A stretch of DNA of 64,000 bases, taken from assembly GCA_023362775.1 (NCBI GenBank), contig JALMGJ010000011.1:18092001-18156000 (forward strand), in the 5' to 3' direction. The translations under genes and the position numbers were made by a program. Numbering within the stretch: the stretch's first letter is position 1; every line of letters starts with the position of its first letter. Below, one piece after another: positions 1-13,400 of this stretch. Below the pieces are notes generated by a model. It saw only the letters and a program-made list of their open reading frames with translations, was not told the origin of the DNA and made no database searches. This stretch comes from Charina bottae (lineage: Eukaryota; Chordata; Lepidosauria; Squamata; Charinaidae).

Positions 1-420
1 CATGTGCAAAGCCAATTTACTGGGAAGTTTTGCTATGTAAGTTGGCACTCAGGTCAAAGAAGTACAGGGACATTCAGGCTGGGTTATGGTTCATAAGATG
101 AAAGTGCCACCTAGTTCTCTCTCTCTCATGCCGTTGCTCTTCAAGATTTGCTCTGTTAGGTACCCCTGACTCTTGCATAGACTTGTCTTAGCAGGGAAAG
201 TGGAAAATTGCATTTCTCTGCCTTTTGAGTGCAAGGAAAATGCAATGTCTTAAAAATAGATGCGTCTCCTTGAGTCTGTGTTGTTTGTGTCTGTGTCTGA
301 AATATTTTGAGTGTCTACAGTAAATGGCAATTTCTGACAAGTGGATGAATCCTTTCAGAATGGGTCCAGAATGATTCCCTACGGCCCACTCCAGTGTGTA
401 CCTATTTATGTCTGCAATAG
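1..420. other. Gene A intron end, nothing recognised
   Basis: AT-rich sequence leading to the acceptor at 419-420. No exon, repeat or site could be supported. Confidence 0.5.
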
Positions 421-578
421 ATCACGACCTGTGCTCAGTGTGGTGACCGGAATGACCTTTACCCCATCTGTCATCCCTATGTCTGCTTTTGAGTGCCAAG
501 GCCAGGAAGTGCTGAATAAGGACATCAGCAAGGCAACAATCAACTTTGAAATCCTGAGAGACCCACGGTTTACCTTAG
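421..578 (+). CDS. Gene A exon 1 in window (thigh start)
   Basis: Encodes SRPVLSVVTG through FECQGQEV to DPRFTL. The acceptor is ctgcaatag and the donor G|GTAGGT. The first base completes an Arg codon split with an upstream exon. It keeps the FEC cysteine but has INFEIL where relatives have a second cysteine. Confidence 0.92.
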
Positions 579-3500
579 GTAGGTCCACAGATCTTCAAAG
601 GTATAATGTGGGCTCATGGACAGCTTCCCATTAAGATTATTTCTTCCCCACAGTTTATCTGCAGCTGAAGGGCAATATCAGGGTCATTCTAAGGTGCACT
701 TCTGATTTGTGTGAGTCAATAGCAAAGCGTCAGAGATCTGACCAGCATCTCATAAGTTCAGAGGGTTTCACTCTACTGGAATATTGTTCACTTCTTCTGC
801 AGTGTTCTCCCATAAATAAATTAATGTGGAAAATTTATCAGGGTATAATTTCAAAGCAGTCCTTCATTAAACCTAGCATCCCTAAAGACAATGTCCTCAG
901 AGAAATCCGAGACAATAGCGGGGACTTCCTAGCTGCAGTGCCATTAATGCTGCAAGCGTTTGTTTTACGGTTCCTTAAGGCCGTGAGCACCAGAAATTCA
1001 CCAGGATTTTGTGCTCTAAGTCTCTTGTGAGGGGAGTTGTAGTATATATCATGACCCTTCTTAGAATCCAGGTCTTCTGGGTTTTATTGTCATCTCCTTC
1101 AGGCCCTGACATTTTGAGCACCATTCGGTACACTTTGACTTTGGATCCTGGTCGACAGAAAGTACGAGCCATTTTCGACGAAGGTTCGGGCTCCTCTACC
1201 ATCACAGAAGAGATGAAGATCGGTGTGAGACCACAATCCAAGGACTACCGCATAAAATTACCGGTGAGAGCAGAGCTCTTGCAGGGGGTGGGATGGGCAG
1301 GATTAAAATCAGATACAGTTTTTTTTCAAAAAATTGTCTAATCTTTAATGTGAAATACAAGATACTGTCATGAAATCAAGCAGTTCTTCTTTTGTTGCTT
1401 TCCCCTGCTTCTTCATGAGGAAAGACTTGCATAGAAGACAGCCTCACACCCATAGTTCTCCAGCTGAATTATACCCTGATAGGAGAGCCCATCCCCCGTG
1501 CCAACAACCTGCGAGCCATCCTACAGGAAGATGAACCTAATCGGCTTACGGCATTGGTAAGTCCATGCTCAGCATGCATCTGTGTCACCGGGCTGATGTC
1601 ACCTGGCTGAACAGATGCATATGAAAAAGGCAGGGAGTTGAAGCTTTAGAATAGAATAGAATAATAGAATAGAATAGAATAGAATAGAATAGAATAGAAT
1701 AGAATAGAATAGAATAGAATAGAATAATAACTTTATTGTCATCCCACAATACACTATACACCAAGTGCACAATAGAATGAAATTTCATTGCAGTTGGCTC
1801 ACAATTTCAATCAAACAGTAAAATACTAATTAAAAAAAACAAAAAACCATAGTTACTATAAAATATACATTCTTTAGCTCACAATTTCAGTCAAACACTA
1901 AAATACAAATAAAAAAATCCATAGTTACTATAAAATATACATTCTTTATACATCCAACATTTCACCTAAAAGAACTTATTTAAGCATTCAAGAATCCAAT
2001 AGCCTGGGGGACAAAGCTGTTTCCCAATCTGGCTGTTCTACATCGGATACAGCGGAACCTGTACTGTATATGGATGTAGTGAGTATAGAGGATGGCCTTG
2101 AAGGACAGAGGGAAGGTCTGCTACCAAGGCAATGATCAGATAAGTGAGACTTGAGCCCAGGCCAAGAAAATGCTTTACGAAAACATTGAGATAGCCCCCT
2201 CCACTAATTCTCATGAAGATAATATAGGGAGGAAAGGAAGCACATTCAAACCTGGAAGATTCTGTTACTATAGCTGTTCTCATAAAAGTAGCTTTAGGTC
2301 CGCAGTGTCTGTTTCTTAGACTAGTCTACCTTATCGAGCCGACAACAGGGAACTGGATTCTGACAAGCCCTTGCACTTGCTTGTATAAATTCTTTCCATC
2401 AAAATGGTCTTGCTGGAAGTTCTTCCTCAGCAACACGAAGTCGTCCTGTGGAAGGGATCTCTGGTCATAAACGCTCAGCTAGACAATTGACTGAGTTTAG
2501 TTTAACATTCATTCATTCATTCATTCATTCATTCATTCATTCATTCATTCATTCAATATATATAGCTGCCCATCTCACAAAATGTGACTCTGGGCAGTGT
2601 ACAATGAAAAATTAAAAAACAATAATATTAAAAAATCAACAATTAAAAAATATTCATATTATAATTAAAAGGCAAGGAGAGAGCAACAGATGTTAACAAC
2701 AGTGGAGCCACCTCAACAACTCACCATTCCCTTGGGGCCTCCAAGCCTGATGACACAGCCAAGTTTTGAGGGACATGCAAAAAATTAATAGGGATGGAGC
2801 CAGCCTCACCTCGGGGGGGGGGGGGATGATGCTTCATAGGGTGGGTGCCATGGCAGAAAAGGCCCATCTCTGGGGTTCTGCCAGATGTAGCTTTTGAGCA
2901 GATGGGACCGGCAACATACCTCTTCTGCTGAATCTGATGGGATGGGCAGATGTAATCAGGAAGAGGTGGTCCCTCAAATAACATTGATGCCGGTCCATCT
3001 TGAAATCCAATTGACTGGCCGGCGTGACCCGGTGGGTTCTGCCTGTGAAGGTTTGGGTTCAAGATTTTCAGAATTCAGTTGAGAGCCAATGCTCTGCAGA
3101 AACCAAGCTTCTACAGCGGGTGATATAAACATGATGATAAATAAATGTGGTACCAACATCTACAAAGAAAGACTTGTAATTAAAAGGAATATTGTATTGA
3201 TTCAGTCTCTAGTATCTTCTTCCTAGTCTCACCTGTTCATGGAGGCTGATATTCTCTCTCCACCCTTCATAGCTGCACTTTGAAAAGAACTGCGGTCAAG
3301 ATGGAATCTGTAAAGACCAATTAAAAACATCCTTCAATTTCTCAGGGTACAGTATGCTTTTCGTCTGTATAGCAACCACACATCAACAGAGTTCACCTGT
3401 GCATACTGAGAATTGACCAAAGCTAATGAACTCCTGGTGTTTAGGTGTTCAATATTTATAAAATTATAGGGCAGAACTCTCACTGCATTCCCAGGATATG

Positions 3501-4398
3501 TCTATGAAGGTTCTCAGTCATCCAGGTGGAATTGTCTGTAGCTTGAATCATGTCAACTGGATTTCTATTTTCTCAGTGGAAACGTTTCGCTCCTTATCCA
3601 AGGAGCTTCTTCAGTCTGAGCAAAGTTAGTAAGGGAATCCTTAAATATGTTTCTAGGTTGGCTGTGTGACCTTGCACCTGGGGCTAGGTCATGGTTATTT
3701 TGAGATGTTTATTTCTAAGTCCCTTTATCTTCCAAAGGAGGATCGTTAAGATCACCATGCTGCTGTTGAGCTTGCGAAATGGTCTTAATCTTCCTAGGCA
3801 CAGAAGACAAAGCAGGGAGGAAAATAGGGGAAAGATTGTGCCCAGGATACTATGTTTGGAAATTCTCCAGTGTGGTGTTGTCCTATATCATTGTTTCTCA
3901 ACCTCAGCAACTTTAAGCTGGCTGGGGAATGCCGGCTGGGGAATTCTGGGAATTGAAGTCCACACAATTTAAAGCTGCTGAGGTTGAGAAACACTGTCCT
4001 ACCTGATGGGGCAGCAAAACAAGTAGTACAAATCCAGAGGAATAGGTTAGTTAAGGAAGGACTACCAGGTCTGGTCTGCAAAAATCTGGGCAATCATCAG
4101 ATGGCAGCCAAGACGCTGCATTGCCACCTAATGATTGTCCAGGTTTTTGTAGTCCAGATCTGGTAATCCTAGTTAAGGATGAAATACCAAAATAAGGTAA
4201 GGTTCAAAATTTTGAGGGGGAGTAAGGGTTAGGGTTAGGGTTAGGTTGGGGACTTTTCTCCAGCAACGTCCAATCCCTGTTGCAGTCATGTTAGCTTCAA
4301 GTGATGAAATGCCTCCCAGATTCAGCTGGTGCTCATAAATACTTCCTACACTGTTCAACATGGTGGAACTGGCATTATCAGGACCTGGAGATCTCTTT

Positions 4399-4439
<41 letters not shown>

Positions 4440-7400
4440 GTCGTCATTGTCATCATCATCATCATCATAATCTTATCCCGCTTTTTTTATATCTAACTCA
4501 AGACTGAACAACAACAAACAAGGTGGCAAACATACCTAATACTCCTACCTCCTATTTTTCCTGCAACAACCCTGTGAGGCAGGTTGGGCTGAGAGATAGT
4601 GATTGGCCCAAAGCCTGCTTTCATGCCTAAGGGACGCCTAGAACGCACAGTTTCCTGGTTTCTTGTCCAGCACCTTAACCACTATTCTAATTGGCTCTCA
4701 TCCAGCCACCAGTCCCTGATCCAGCCTCTCAGGCAAGGCATAAGCCCCAAGATCAACGCTCTTATCCTCTGACACCACAGTCATGACAGGTGCTTTCTAG
4801 GTGTGTTAGACAACTGTTGGACACCTCATTGGAGCCACCTCTTCATAAAATCTCTTCAAGATTTATTGGACAAAGTTTGAGTATCCTTCAACTGCCACAC
4901 TATCTGTGGAACATATAAAGCCATAATAAAGGAGCTGAACATGTAAACCATGTTCGTAATACTTTTTCTACTTTGGAGAGTCTCTGTATATCTGAGCTAG
5001 GTTTCTCCAGCTTAAAGGAGTGGCTTCCAAAGAGAATTGTACTTCAAGCCTTCTTGTATTGGAGATAAACAAAAGACCATCTTCCTCTTTCCATCAGCCT
5101 GAATGAGTTGGTAGTTGGCCTAACCCCTGAACTCAACGCTACTGTTTTCATCCGGAATGATGGAGAGGATTCTTACAGCACCAATTTGACATTCTTCTAC
5201 CCATCTGCACTGTCCTACCGCAGATTTATACTAGTGCAGGTATGAAGATTAGAGGGAAATCAGAGACATCAGATTGGACGGGGTGGGGGATGGCCAAAGA
5301 GGGTCTATCACCTGTAGTATTAATTATCATGTCCTATTCTCCTCAGTCCAACAGAAAATATGTGGTCATTAAATGCACCCCTGTACCTGCTGCAGAGGAG
5401 GTCACTGTGAGGAACACCACCTGTGACATCAATCACCCCATCTTCCGGAGCATGGCTGAGGTACCGTTTGTCCATCTGTGACACCAGAATGGTTGATAGT
5501 CTCCATCCAAAGGCATTCTTATAGTGCTGGCAACACCTGTCTAATGCATGGAGCCTTTTGCTCAATTGAGGTGGTTGGCTTTATCTATAGAATCAAGAGT
5601 TAGTAGCAACTCAAGGCATTTTAACACCTGAAGAGGAACACCAAATGTACATTAGAACTCTCTATAAAAAGAGTTCATAATGGCCATTTTGTGAGAATGT
5701 CCATAGCTTGTTCTCAAAATCCCCTACCTGCTCCCTCACCCCGGAGAGTTAGGAACCCCTGCCTGGGCTTGTCACAAAACAACATTAAGATGAGAATGCC
5801 TTGCTTCTGTTCTAGTTGGGAGTTCAAAGAATTATTTCACAATAAATAATTGTGTACAAATTTGGCTCTAAAATTTATCTTGTACAAAGGTTTAAAAGTA
5901 TTGTTCCCACCCCAAAACTCTGGGAATTGTAGCTCTTTGAGAAATGACTGAGAAGCTTCCAAGTTTCTCATCGCCCAAGTTTCTGGGGAGAAGTCATTTC
6001 AGTTACGATTATTACTGAAGTATAAAACTGGATTGAATTTGTAGCATAGCTCTGCTTTAAGCATCCTGGCCCCTCTTATTCTTTTGTATCTCCCTCTGTT
6101 CAGGTGATCTTCAGTGTCACCTTTTCTGTTTCCCAAGAGGCAAATCTAGGAAGTGTGGTACGGATCAATGCCACAGCTGCCAGGTAAAGCTTCCCATGAC
6201 TTAAAGGCTAATGTTCTCCTGTGTAAATCAGATGAGCAGCCATGATGTCTGTCGTCATTTTTCCACTAGCAACTTATAGAATTTTCTAGAGTCATCCCAC
6301 AACTGTTGTGCCCATAAAGCAATAATAGCAATAACGTAAGAACATAGTAAGTTCATAAGAGGAGCCTCAGGGTATAAACTCGTCTAGTTCAATATTTTAT
6401 GTCACACAGTGGTCAGCTGGATGTATTTGGGGAGCTCACAAACCCAGACAGGAGAGTGAGTGCACCTTCCACTGTCACTTCCCAGCAACCAATATTTAGG
6501 ACCTCTGCCTATGACTCAGAAGGAGGTCAATAGCCATCAGTATTAATAGCCATTGAGAGCCTGATTCTCCATCAACCTGTTGAGCCTCTTTTTAAAACCA
6601 TCTAAATTGGCCACCGTTATCACAACCAATAGCAGCAAATTCCATGGCCATGACTCTTAAATCCCATTGACTTCAACGTGTCTGCTTTAAATATGACAAC
6701 ATCGGGAAACATCCTGTTGTGCAAATGTGCCTTAAATAACTATAGCTTCACTGGAAAGAGGTTCTCAATTTTTATATCAGATGATGCTGAATGTAATATG
6801 ACAGGGGGAGGGAGGGGACAACACGCTGCTTAGTAGTTATACTTAAGAGAGTGGCATGTGTGATGCAGTATGTTTGTTACTCTGCCCATCTTTCCTTTTT
6901 TCCCCAGTGAAAATGGTGTCACCGTCACAAAGGACATGGTTCATCAGGTGGAGCTGCCTGTCAAATACGCAATCTATGTTTTCATCAATATGTAAGTAGC
7001 TACAAGTAGTTGAGAACAAAGTCCGCCCACTGCCTAACCTTCTCTCAAGTTGCTCTGAAGTGTTAGGAGGATTGTTTATCCAGCCAATGTTATTTTCAAA
7101 AGTCTGTTGTCTTCACATTGTTCTTCCCAGGTAAACTTCCTCCGTGAAGAAAGGATTCCAGCAAAAATTGCTTTCCTGTTATTTCATGTTTCATCTGTAA
7201 ATTTAATTTAATTTAATTTAATTTAATTTAATTTAATTTAATTTAATTTAATTTATTAAATCTAATTCAATTTATTAAATCTAATTTAATTTAAGGCCTT
7301 TGATGAGGGAGAGTGAGATCCCTTGCTTCATTGTGCTTGCCATATTTTATCTTTTATTGATTTTATTGTAATTTTTTGTTTGATTGTTGTGAGCCACCCA

Positions 7401-7444
7401 GAGTCATTGAGAGTCAGGCAGTATACAAGCTTAATTAATTGATT

Positions 7445-7482
<38 letters not shown>

Positions 7483-10400
7483 AATAATAATAATAATAAT
7501 AATTTTATTAAGAAAAAAATCCTCTTTGTTTGTTTCATGGGGTAAGAACCATAGATGGAAGAGAAGAACTTCTTTCAGCTCATTTTTTAAGCCAGCAACC
7601 AGGGTGGGCTAAGTGTGATTCTCCAAATTTTGTTAGACTTCAACTCCCATGATCCTTTAGTGCTAACCATGCTGGTAACAGCTGGTGGGGATTGAAATTA
7701 CATAAATTATCAGGACCAGATAGTTAATCAGGAATCCAGGTTAACAGGAACAACAATTACATGGAACTGATCTGAAGAAGAAAAGCAATATTTGCAGCAA
7801 ATAACAGGGTTTAATATCACTGTTAATCCAATTAATTATCTAGAAATTTACTTAACAAAACGTAATAAAGTCTTATGTAAGAAAAACTATTCACAGATTT
7901 GGAAAAACATAATGGCAGATATTTTAAGATGGAAAAAGTTAAACTTGTCCTGGTTAGAAAGAATATCAACAGTAAAAATGAACATTTTAGTAAGGATCAT
8001 TTTTTTATTTAAATGATTCCAATAAGAATTGAAGAAAAGATATTAAATCATTGACGGAGACAAATAGCCAATTTTATTTGGTTAAATAAAAGAGCAAGAA
8101 TTAAATTTAGGGTTTTGCAAGACATGAAACAATGAGATAGATTGGCAGTACCAAATCTCATACTGTATTACAGATTAGATCATACTACCATACAGTTGAT
8201 TTACTTCTATTGAAGGGCACAACTTCCTGAAGGTTTCCATAAATATCTTTTGCTAGATAGAACATAAATGTACAGTCAATAGAAGATTACTTGATTATAA
8301 ACAGCATATTAAAGATATCATGCCGGCCACATGACCGCAGAAGCCTCTTTGGACAGCGCTGGCTCTTTGGCTAAGAAACAGACCTGGAAACTCTGGGGGT
8401 TATGGAGTGGGCTGCTTGATCGAAGTGGTGATGGGACGGGGATGCTATGACGGGAACCGGAGGGCGGGCCATCGTTGGGGAAGACGCCCCCGGTGTTTGT
8501 TACCGGTGGCGTGTTCCGGCCCTCCAGGTTCATACCCAGGTCCTGGTCAGCAGATCCGTGAGGGCCCTGGTTTCCGGCTGCTGCTTCTTAATGCCAGGTC
8601 TGTTAACAACAAGGGCCCCCTCATAAGTGATTTGATCACGGAGGAGGGGGCAGACCTGGCATGTATCACTGAGACCTGGCTGAGCTCGGAGGGGGGGGGT
8701 AGCCCTCTCTGAAATACACCCAGCCGGGTTTCAGGTGTGGCATCAGCCGAGACTCCGGGGCAGGGGAGGAGGGGTGGCGGTTGTAATTAGAGAGTCTCTA
8801 GTGGCCTTCAGGGGTGCTGCTCCGCAAGTGGCCGGTTGTGAGACCCTGTTTTTCAAGTTGGGTTCTCGAGAACAGTTGGGAGTGTTGCTGCTGTACCAGC
8901 CTCCCTGCTGCGTAGCGACATCCCTGCCTCAGCTGCTGGAGGCCGTCTCGGGGCTGGTGGTGGAATTCCCTAGGCTTATGGTTCTGGGGGACTTCAATCT
9001 GCCGTCCCTGGGACGTGCCTCTGAGGCGGCTCGGGAGTTCATGACTACCATGGCAGCCATGGGCCTGTTCCAGATTATTCGAGACCCAACTTGAGACAGT
9101 GGACTCACCCCGGACTTAGTTTTCTTGTCGGAGCAGTGGCAGTATGCTCTGAGGGGAGAGCTACATCTTTCCCCTTTGTCATGGTCAGATCATGCCCTGG
9201 TGACCTTGAGATTCTCTTATGCCACCCCACTCCGCAGGGAGGCAAGACCCAGTCGATTGGTCCGCCCCCGGCGACTAATGGACCCAATAGGGTTTCAGAG
9301 GGAGCTGGGGGTTGTACCTCAGGATCTACTGCACGCTCCAGCGGAGGTCCTGGCCGCAGCCTGGAATAGGGAGGCGGCCGGGGCCTTGGGCAGGATCGCG
9401 CCTATGCGGCCTCTCTTGCCACACCTGACCCGATACTCCCCCTGGTTTACGGAGGAGTTGAGGGTCTTGAAGAGGGTTAAGAGACACCTAGAGCGCCGCT
9501 GGAGAAAGACAAAGACTGAATCTGACCGAACACAAGCTAGAGTCGCTGTTAAGACCTACCTTGTGGCGGTAAGAGCGGCGAAACGTCAATATTTCTCCGC
9601 TCTTATTGCGTCCGCAGAATGCCGTCCGACGGCCCTGTTTAAGATAACACGATCTCTTTTGGGTAAGGTGGAGTTTGTCACCCACCTGCAGGGCCGTGCG
9701 GAAGAATTTTCTGAGCATCTGCAGGATAAAATCGCTCAGATTCGGTCTAAGTTGGACTCTAAGTGTGTGGCACAGTCTGGGGAGATGCCGAGGGAATGTC
9801 CTTGCCCGGTTATCTGGGAACAGTTCGATCCTGTTGGACCTAAGGAAGTGGACAGGATCCTTCGGGTTGTAAGGGCCACCACATGTCATCTAGACCCATG
9901 CCTTTCCTGGCTGGTAAAGGCAGCCCGGGAGGTGACATGTGGATGGGTCCAGGTGATGGTTAATACATCTCTGGGGGAGGGGGTGTTTCCAGGTGCTTTT
10001 AAAGAGGCTCTGGTGCACCCCCTCCTCAAGAAACCATCACTGGACCCTACTATATTGGACAATTTTCATCCTGTCTCCCACCTCCCTCTTTTAGGGAAGG
10101 TGGTTGAGAAAGTGGTGGCATTACAACTCCAGAGGATCCTGGATGATATGGATTATCTGGACCCCTTTCAGTCAGGTTTCAGGCCGGGATATGGGGTGGA
10201 AACTGCATTGGTCGCGCTTACAGATGATCTCTGGCGGGAGCGGGATGGAGGGAGTGCATCCATCCTAGCTCTTCTTGACCTCTCAGCGGCTTTCGATACC
10301 ATCGATCATGGTATCCTTTTGGGACGGCTCAGGGAGTTGGGGGTGGGCGGCGTAGTTCTGCGCTGGTTCACCTCCTTCCTCCAGGGCCGGTCCCAATTGG

Positions 10401-13400
10401 TGGTAATAGGAGATGAGAGATCCAGCCCTCGCCCCCTCGTTTGTGGGGTGCCGCAGGGTTCGGTTCGCTCCCTTCTCCTATTTAATATCTACATGAAACC
10501 GCTGGGTGAGATCATCCGTCACCATGGGATGAGATACCATCAATATGCGGACGATACCCAATTATACATCTCCATCCCTGGTGAGGTAAGTGATGCAGTG
10601 GCTACCCTTTCTCAGTGCCTGGAGGCTGTGGGGGTCTGGATGGGGAACAACAGGCTTTGACTGAACCCTGGTAAGACGGAGTGGCTGTGGATTGATGGCT
10701 CCTGTAGATCCAGGAAGTTATCATCCTTAGTTCTGGATGGGGTTGCACTACCCCATTCAGATCAAGTGCGGAATCTGGGGGTTCTTCTGGACTCACGGCT
10801 CCTGCTCGAAGAGCAGGTGGCAGCCGTGGCCAGAAGGGCTTTTGCACAGCTTCGTGTTGTGCGCCAGTTACGCCCTTTCCTGGATCAGGATGCCCTCCGT
10901 ACAGTCACTCATGCCCTGGTCATCTCCCATATAGACTATTGCAATGCGCTCTACATGGGGCTACCCTTGAAGAGTATCCGGAAGCTTCAACTGGTCCAAA
11001 ATGCGGCTGCTCGCGCAGTTATTGGTGCGCCAAGATCAGCACATGTGACACCTTTGCTGCGACGGCTGCACTGGGTACCTGTGTGCTTCTGGGTCCAATT
11101 CAAGGTGTTGGTTATCACCTTTAAAGCCCTACATGGCATGGGACCAGGTTACCTGAGGGACCGTCTCATCCCCATAACATCGAACCGTCCCACTCGGTCA
11201 TTTAGAGAGGGCATGCTGCGGATCCCGTCGGTAAGGGAGTTTCACCTGACGGGGTCTAGAAAGCGGGCCTTCTCGATAGTTGCGCCCACCCTTTGGAATA
11301 TGCTGCCCCCGGAGGTGAGGCAGGCCCCATCGCTCCCGGCCTTCAGAAAGAACTTAAAGACCTGGTTCTGCCGCCTTGCGTGGGAGGGGGGGGGAACAGC
11401 TCCTCTTGGGGATGGCTGGTGCCATAGAGCCCTTTTAAACATCGACCCATCAAATCTTGGATTTTTATTTAAATTTTATTGTATTAGAGAGTATTTATAT
11501 ATGCTGTTTTAATTGTTGAATTTTAACTGTCGATTTTTTTGTAAACCGCCCAGAGTTCCCTTGCGGGAAGATGGAGCGGTAAATACAAGTCTAATTATAA
11601 ATAAATAAATAAAAAAATAAAAACAGAGATGAGCAGCGCCCCCTAGAGTCGGACACGACTGTGCAGGGGAAAACCTTTACTTTTTTATTAAAGATATGGG
11701 ATAAATATGGGAAAAGAATACAGTACGTCCAGATTTATCAGCCTTTGATTCAATACTAAATATTTATTTTCATGAACGTGAATGTACAAAAAAAATTATC
11801 AGTGGAAAGATAATAATTCATATAAACTGCAAGATTCAGTCTTCAATAAATCAAAGACAAAATCTTTCAAGACTCTCTCCTTGGTCACAACAGCCTCATT
11901 GGGTTCAGTATCTTCAAATAAGTGTATACAGTCCCCAGTTTAAGAACGAGCTCCATTCCCAAGGTCTGCCCTTAAGTCAAATTTGTATGTAAGCCGGACG
12001 TATTATTATTGTATAATACTGTATAAGTAGTATTGTGCAATTAACTCAAACCATTGTGTATTTAACTCAAATCACTGTGCATTTAACTCGAATTTTGCTA
12101 CAATAGGCTCCATTCTTAACTATGGGTCATCCAAGCAGAGGTATAAAATATGAGATTTGACCAAATTTAGAAAAAAATGTTATAAGTTTTATGTTATAAA
12201 ACTCAGAACATCTATTGGGGTTATTTGTAAGTTATTACAATATGATTCAGCAACTGAACAAGTCAAAGATGATATGAGTAAATGGATGCAGAATTTAATC
12301 AGGAAAATTGTTATGCAGCAATGGGAATACCAATGGAAGAATGTAGATTTGCTGTGATTATTTCACTTAGAGAAAATTGGTACAATATTTTTCCACTGGT
12401 ATACTACTTCACTGCTGATTGCCAAAATTGATAATTCATATTCTAAAAATTGCTGGAGATAAAATAATTACAACCTCAGTTTCTCTCTCTCTCTCTCTCC
12501 TTCTCTCTCTCTCTCTCTCTGAAGTGTCATCTTCTCCTGCCCTTTCCTTCTGTCTAAATGGGGTATTTTCTACCTATTTTTCTTGGTTTACATAGCTAAG
12601 GAATGAGTGGAACTCAACAGTTATCCTAATTAACTCAATTCTGGTCAATCACATAATGTACTTTTTCTCAATCTTTCACTATTTTTTTCCAGGTTGGATG
12701 AGTCAACCAAGTATGTTAATTTTTCTGCCGGCCAGGAAGATGAAACTCGGATTGTGGAACATCGATATGAGGTGAAAGGGATGTGGATCGCTTTGTGATC
12801 AAGAACTTAGAACAGACAGGAGTGTATTCGTTAGGTGGAGAAAGACTTTTGAGCTACATTGCATGAGCATGGGCCTCATTCACCTAGTGATGAATCCGTT
12901 CTTACTTTGAGAAGCATTTGCAAGCAAGAAAAATGTATCTTAGGTCCTTTCCGCTACTGAGAAATTGCTAGTCGTCAGTTTTCTAGAGAGAACTTTCCCC
13001 ACCGTTCAGTTTAAATGCTCTCCATCCATCCTTGAGTTGGCAGAAAAATATGTTGGCATGAAATTTAGTGTCCCCATTGTTGATCCCTCTCTGGCTTCTA
13101 TTGCCTTTGTTCTCAATTATTCCAGTCCTCTGACTTCCCTCCAAGTTAATAGTGACAGATTTTATACCTCTTCAAGATGTCCTTGGCCAGAGTCAGAAGA
13201 TTACTATTTGTACATGGATACAGCTAAGAAGGACTTAAGCTGGTCTCACTCATAGGCTGGGAACAAGGTGATGTCATGGGAACATGAGTAAAGAAGAGAT
13301 TTCAAGTACAGGATTGTATCTCCCATGTCTAGGGACAAGTGGGGACCCACCTCTATGAAAGTCAAATATTGACTGAGTGCTAGGAATACTGGGCATCTGT

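Larger units (their letters stand above)
7780..12480 (+). mobile_element. L1 LINE ORF2 fragment, split by nested insertions
   Basis: Left part 7780-8307 translates to L1 ORF2 C-terminal-like peptide (YLEIYLTKRNKVL, SWLERISTVKMNIL, then FIWLNKRARIKF). Right part 11698-12480 continues with KIWDKYGKRIQY and DMSKWMQNLIRKIVMQQWE. Both have stops and shifts. The 11-bp duplication ATTAAAGATAT at 8308-8318 and 11687-11697 marks the SINE that interrupts it. Confidence 0.75.

Noticed and set aside
9488..9889. 133-codon frame antisense to the LINE
   Set aside because: Shadow of the reverse transcriptase frame on the other strand.
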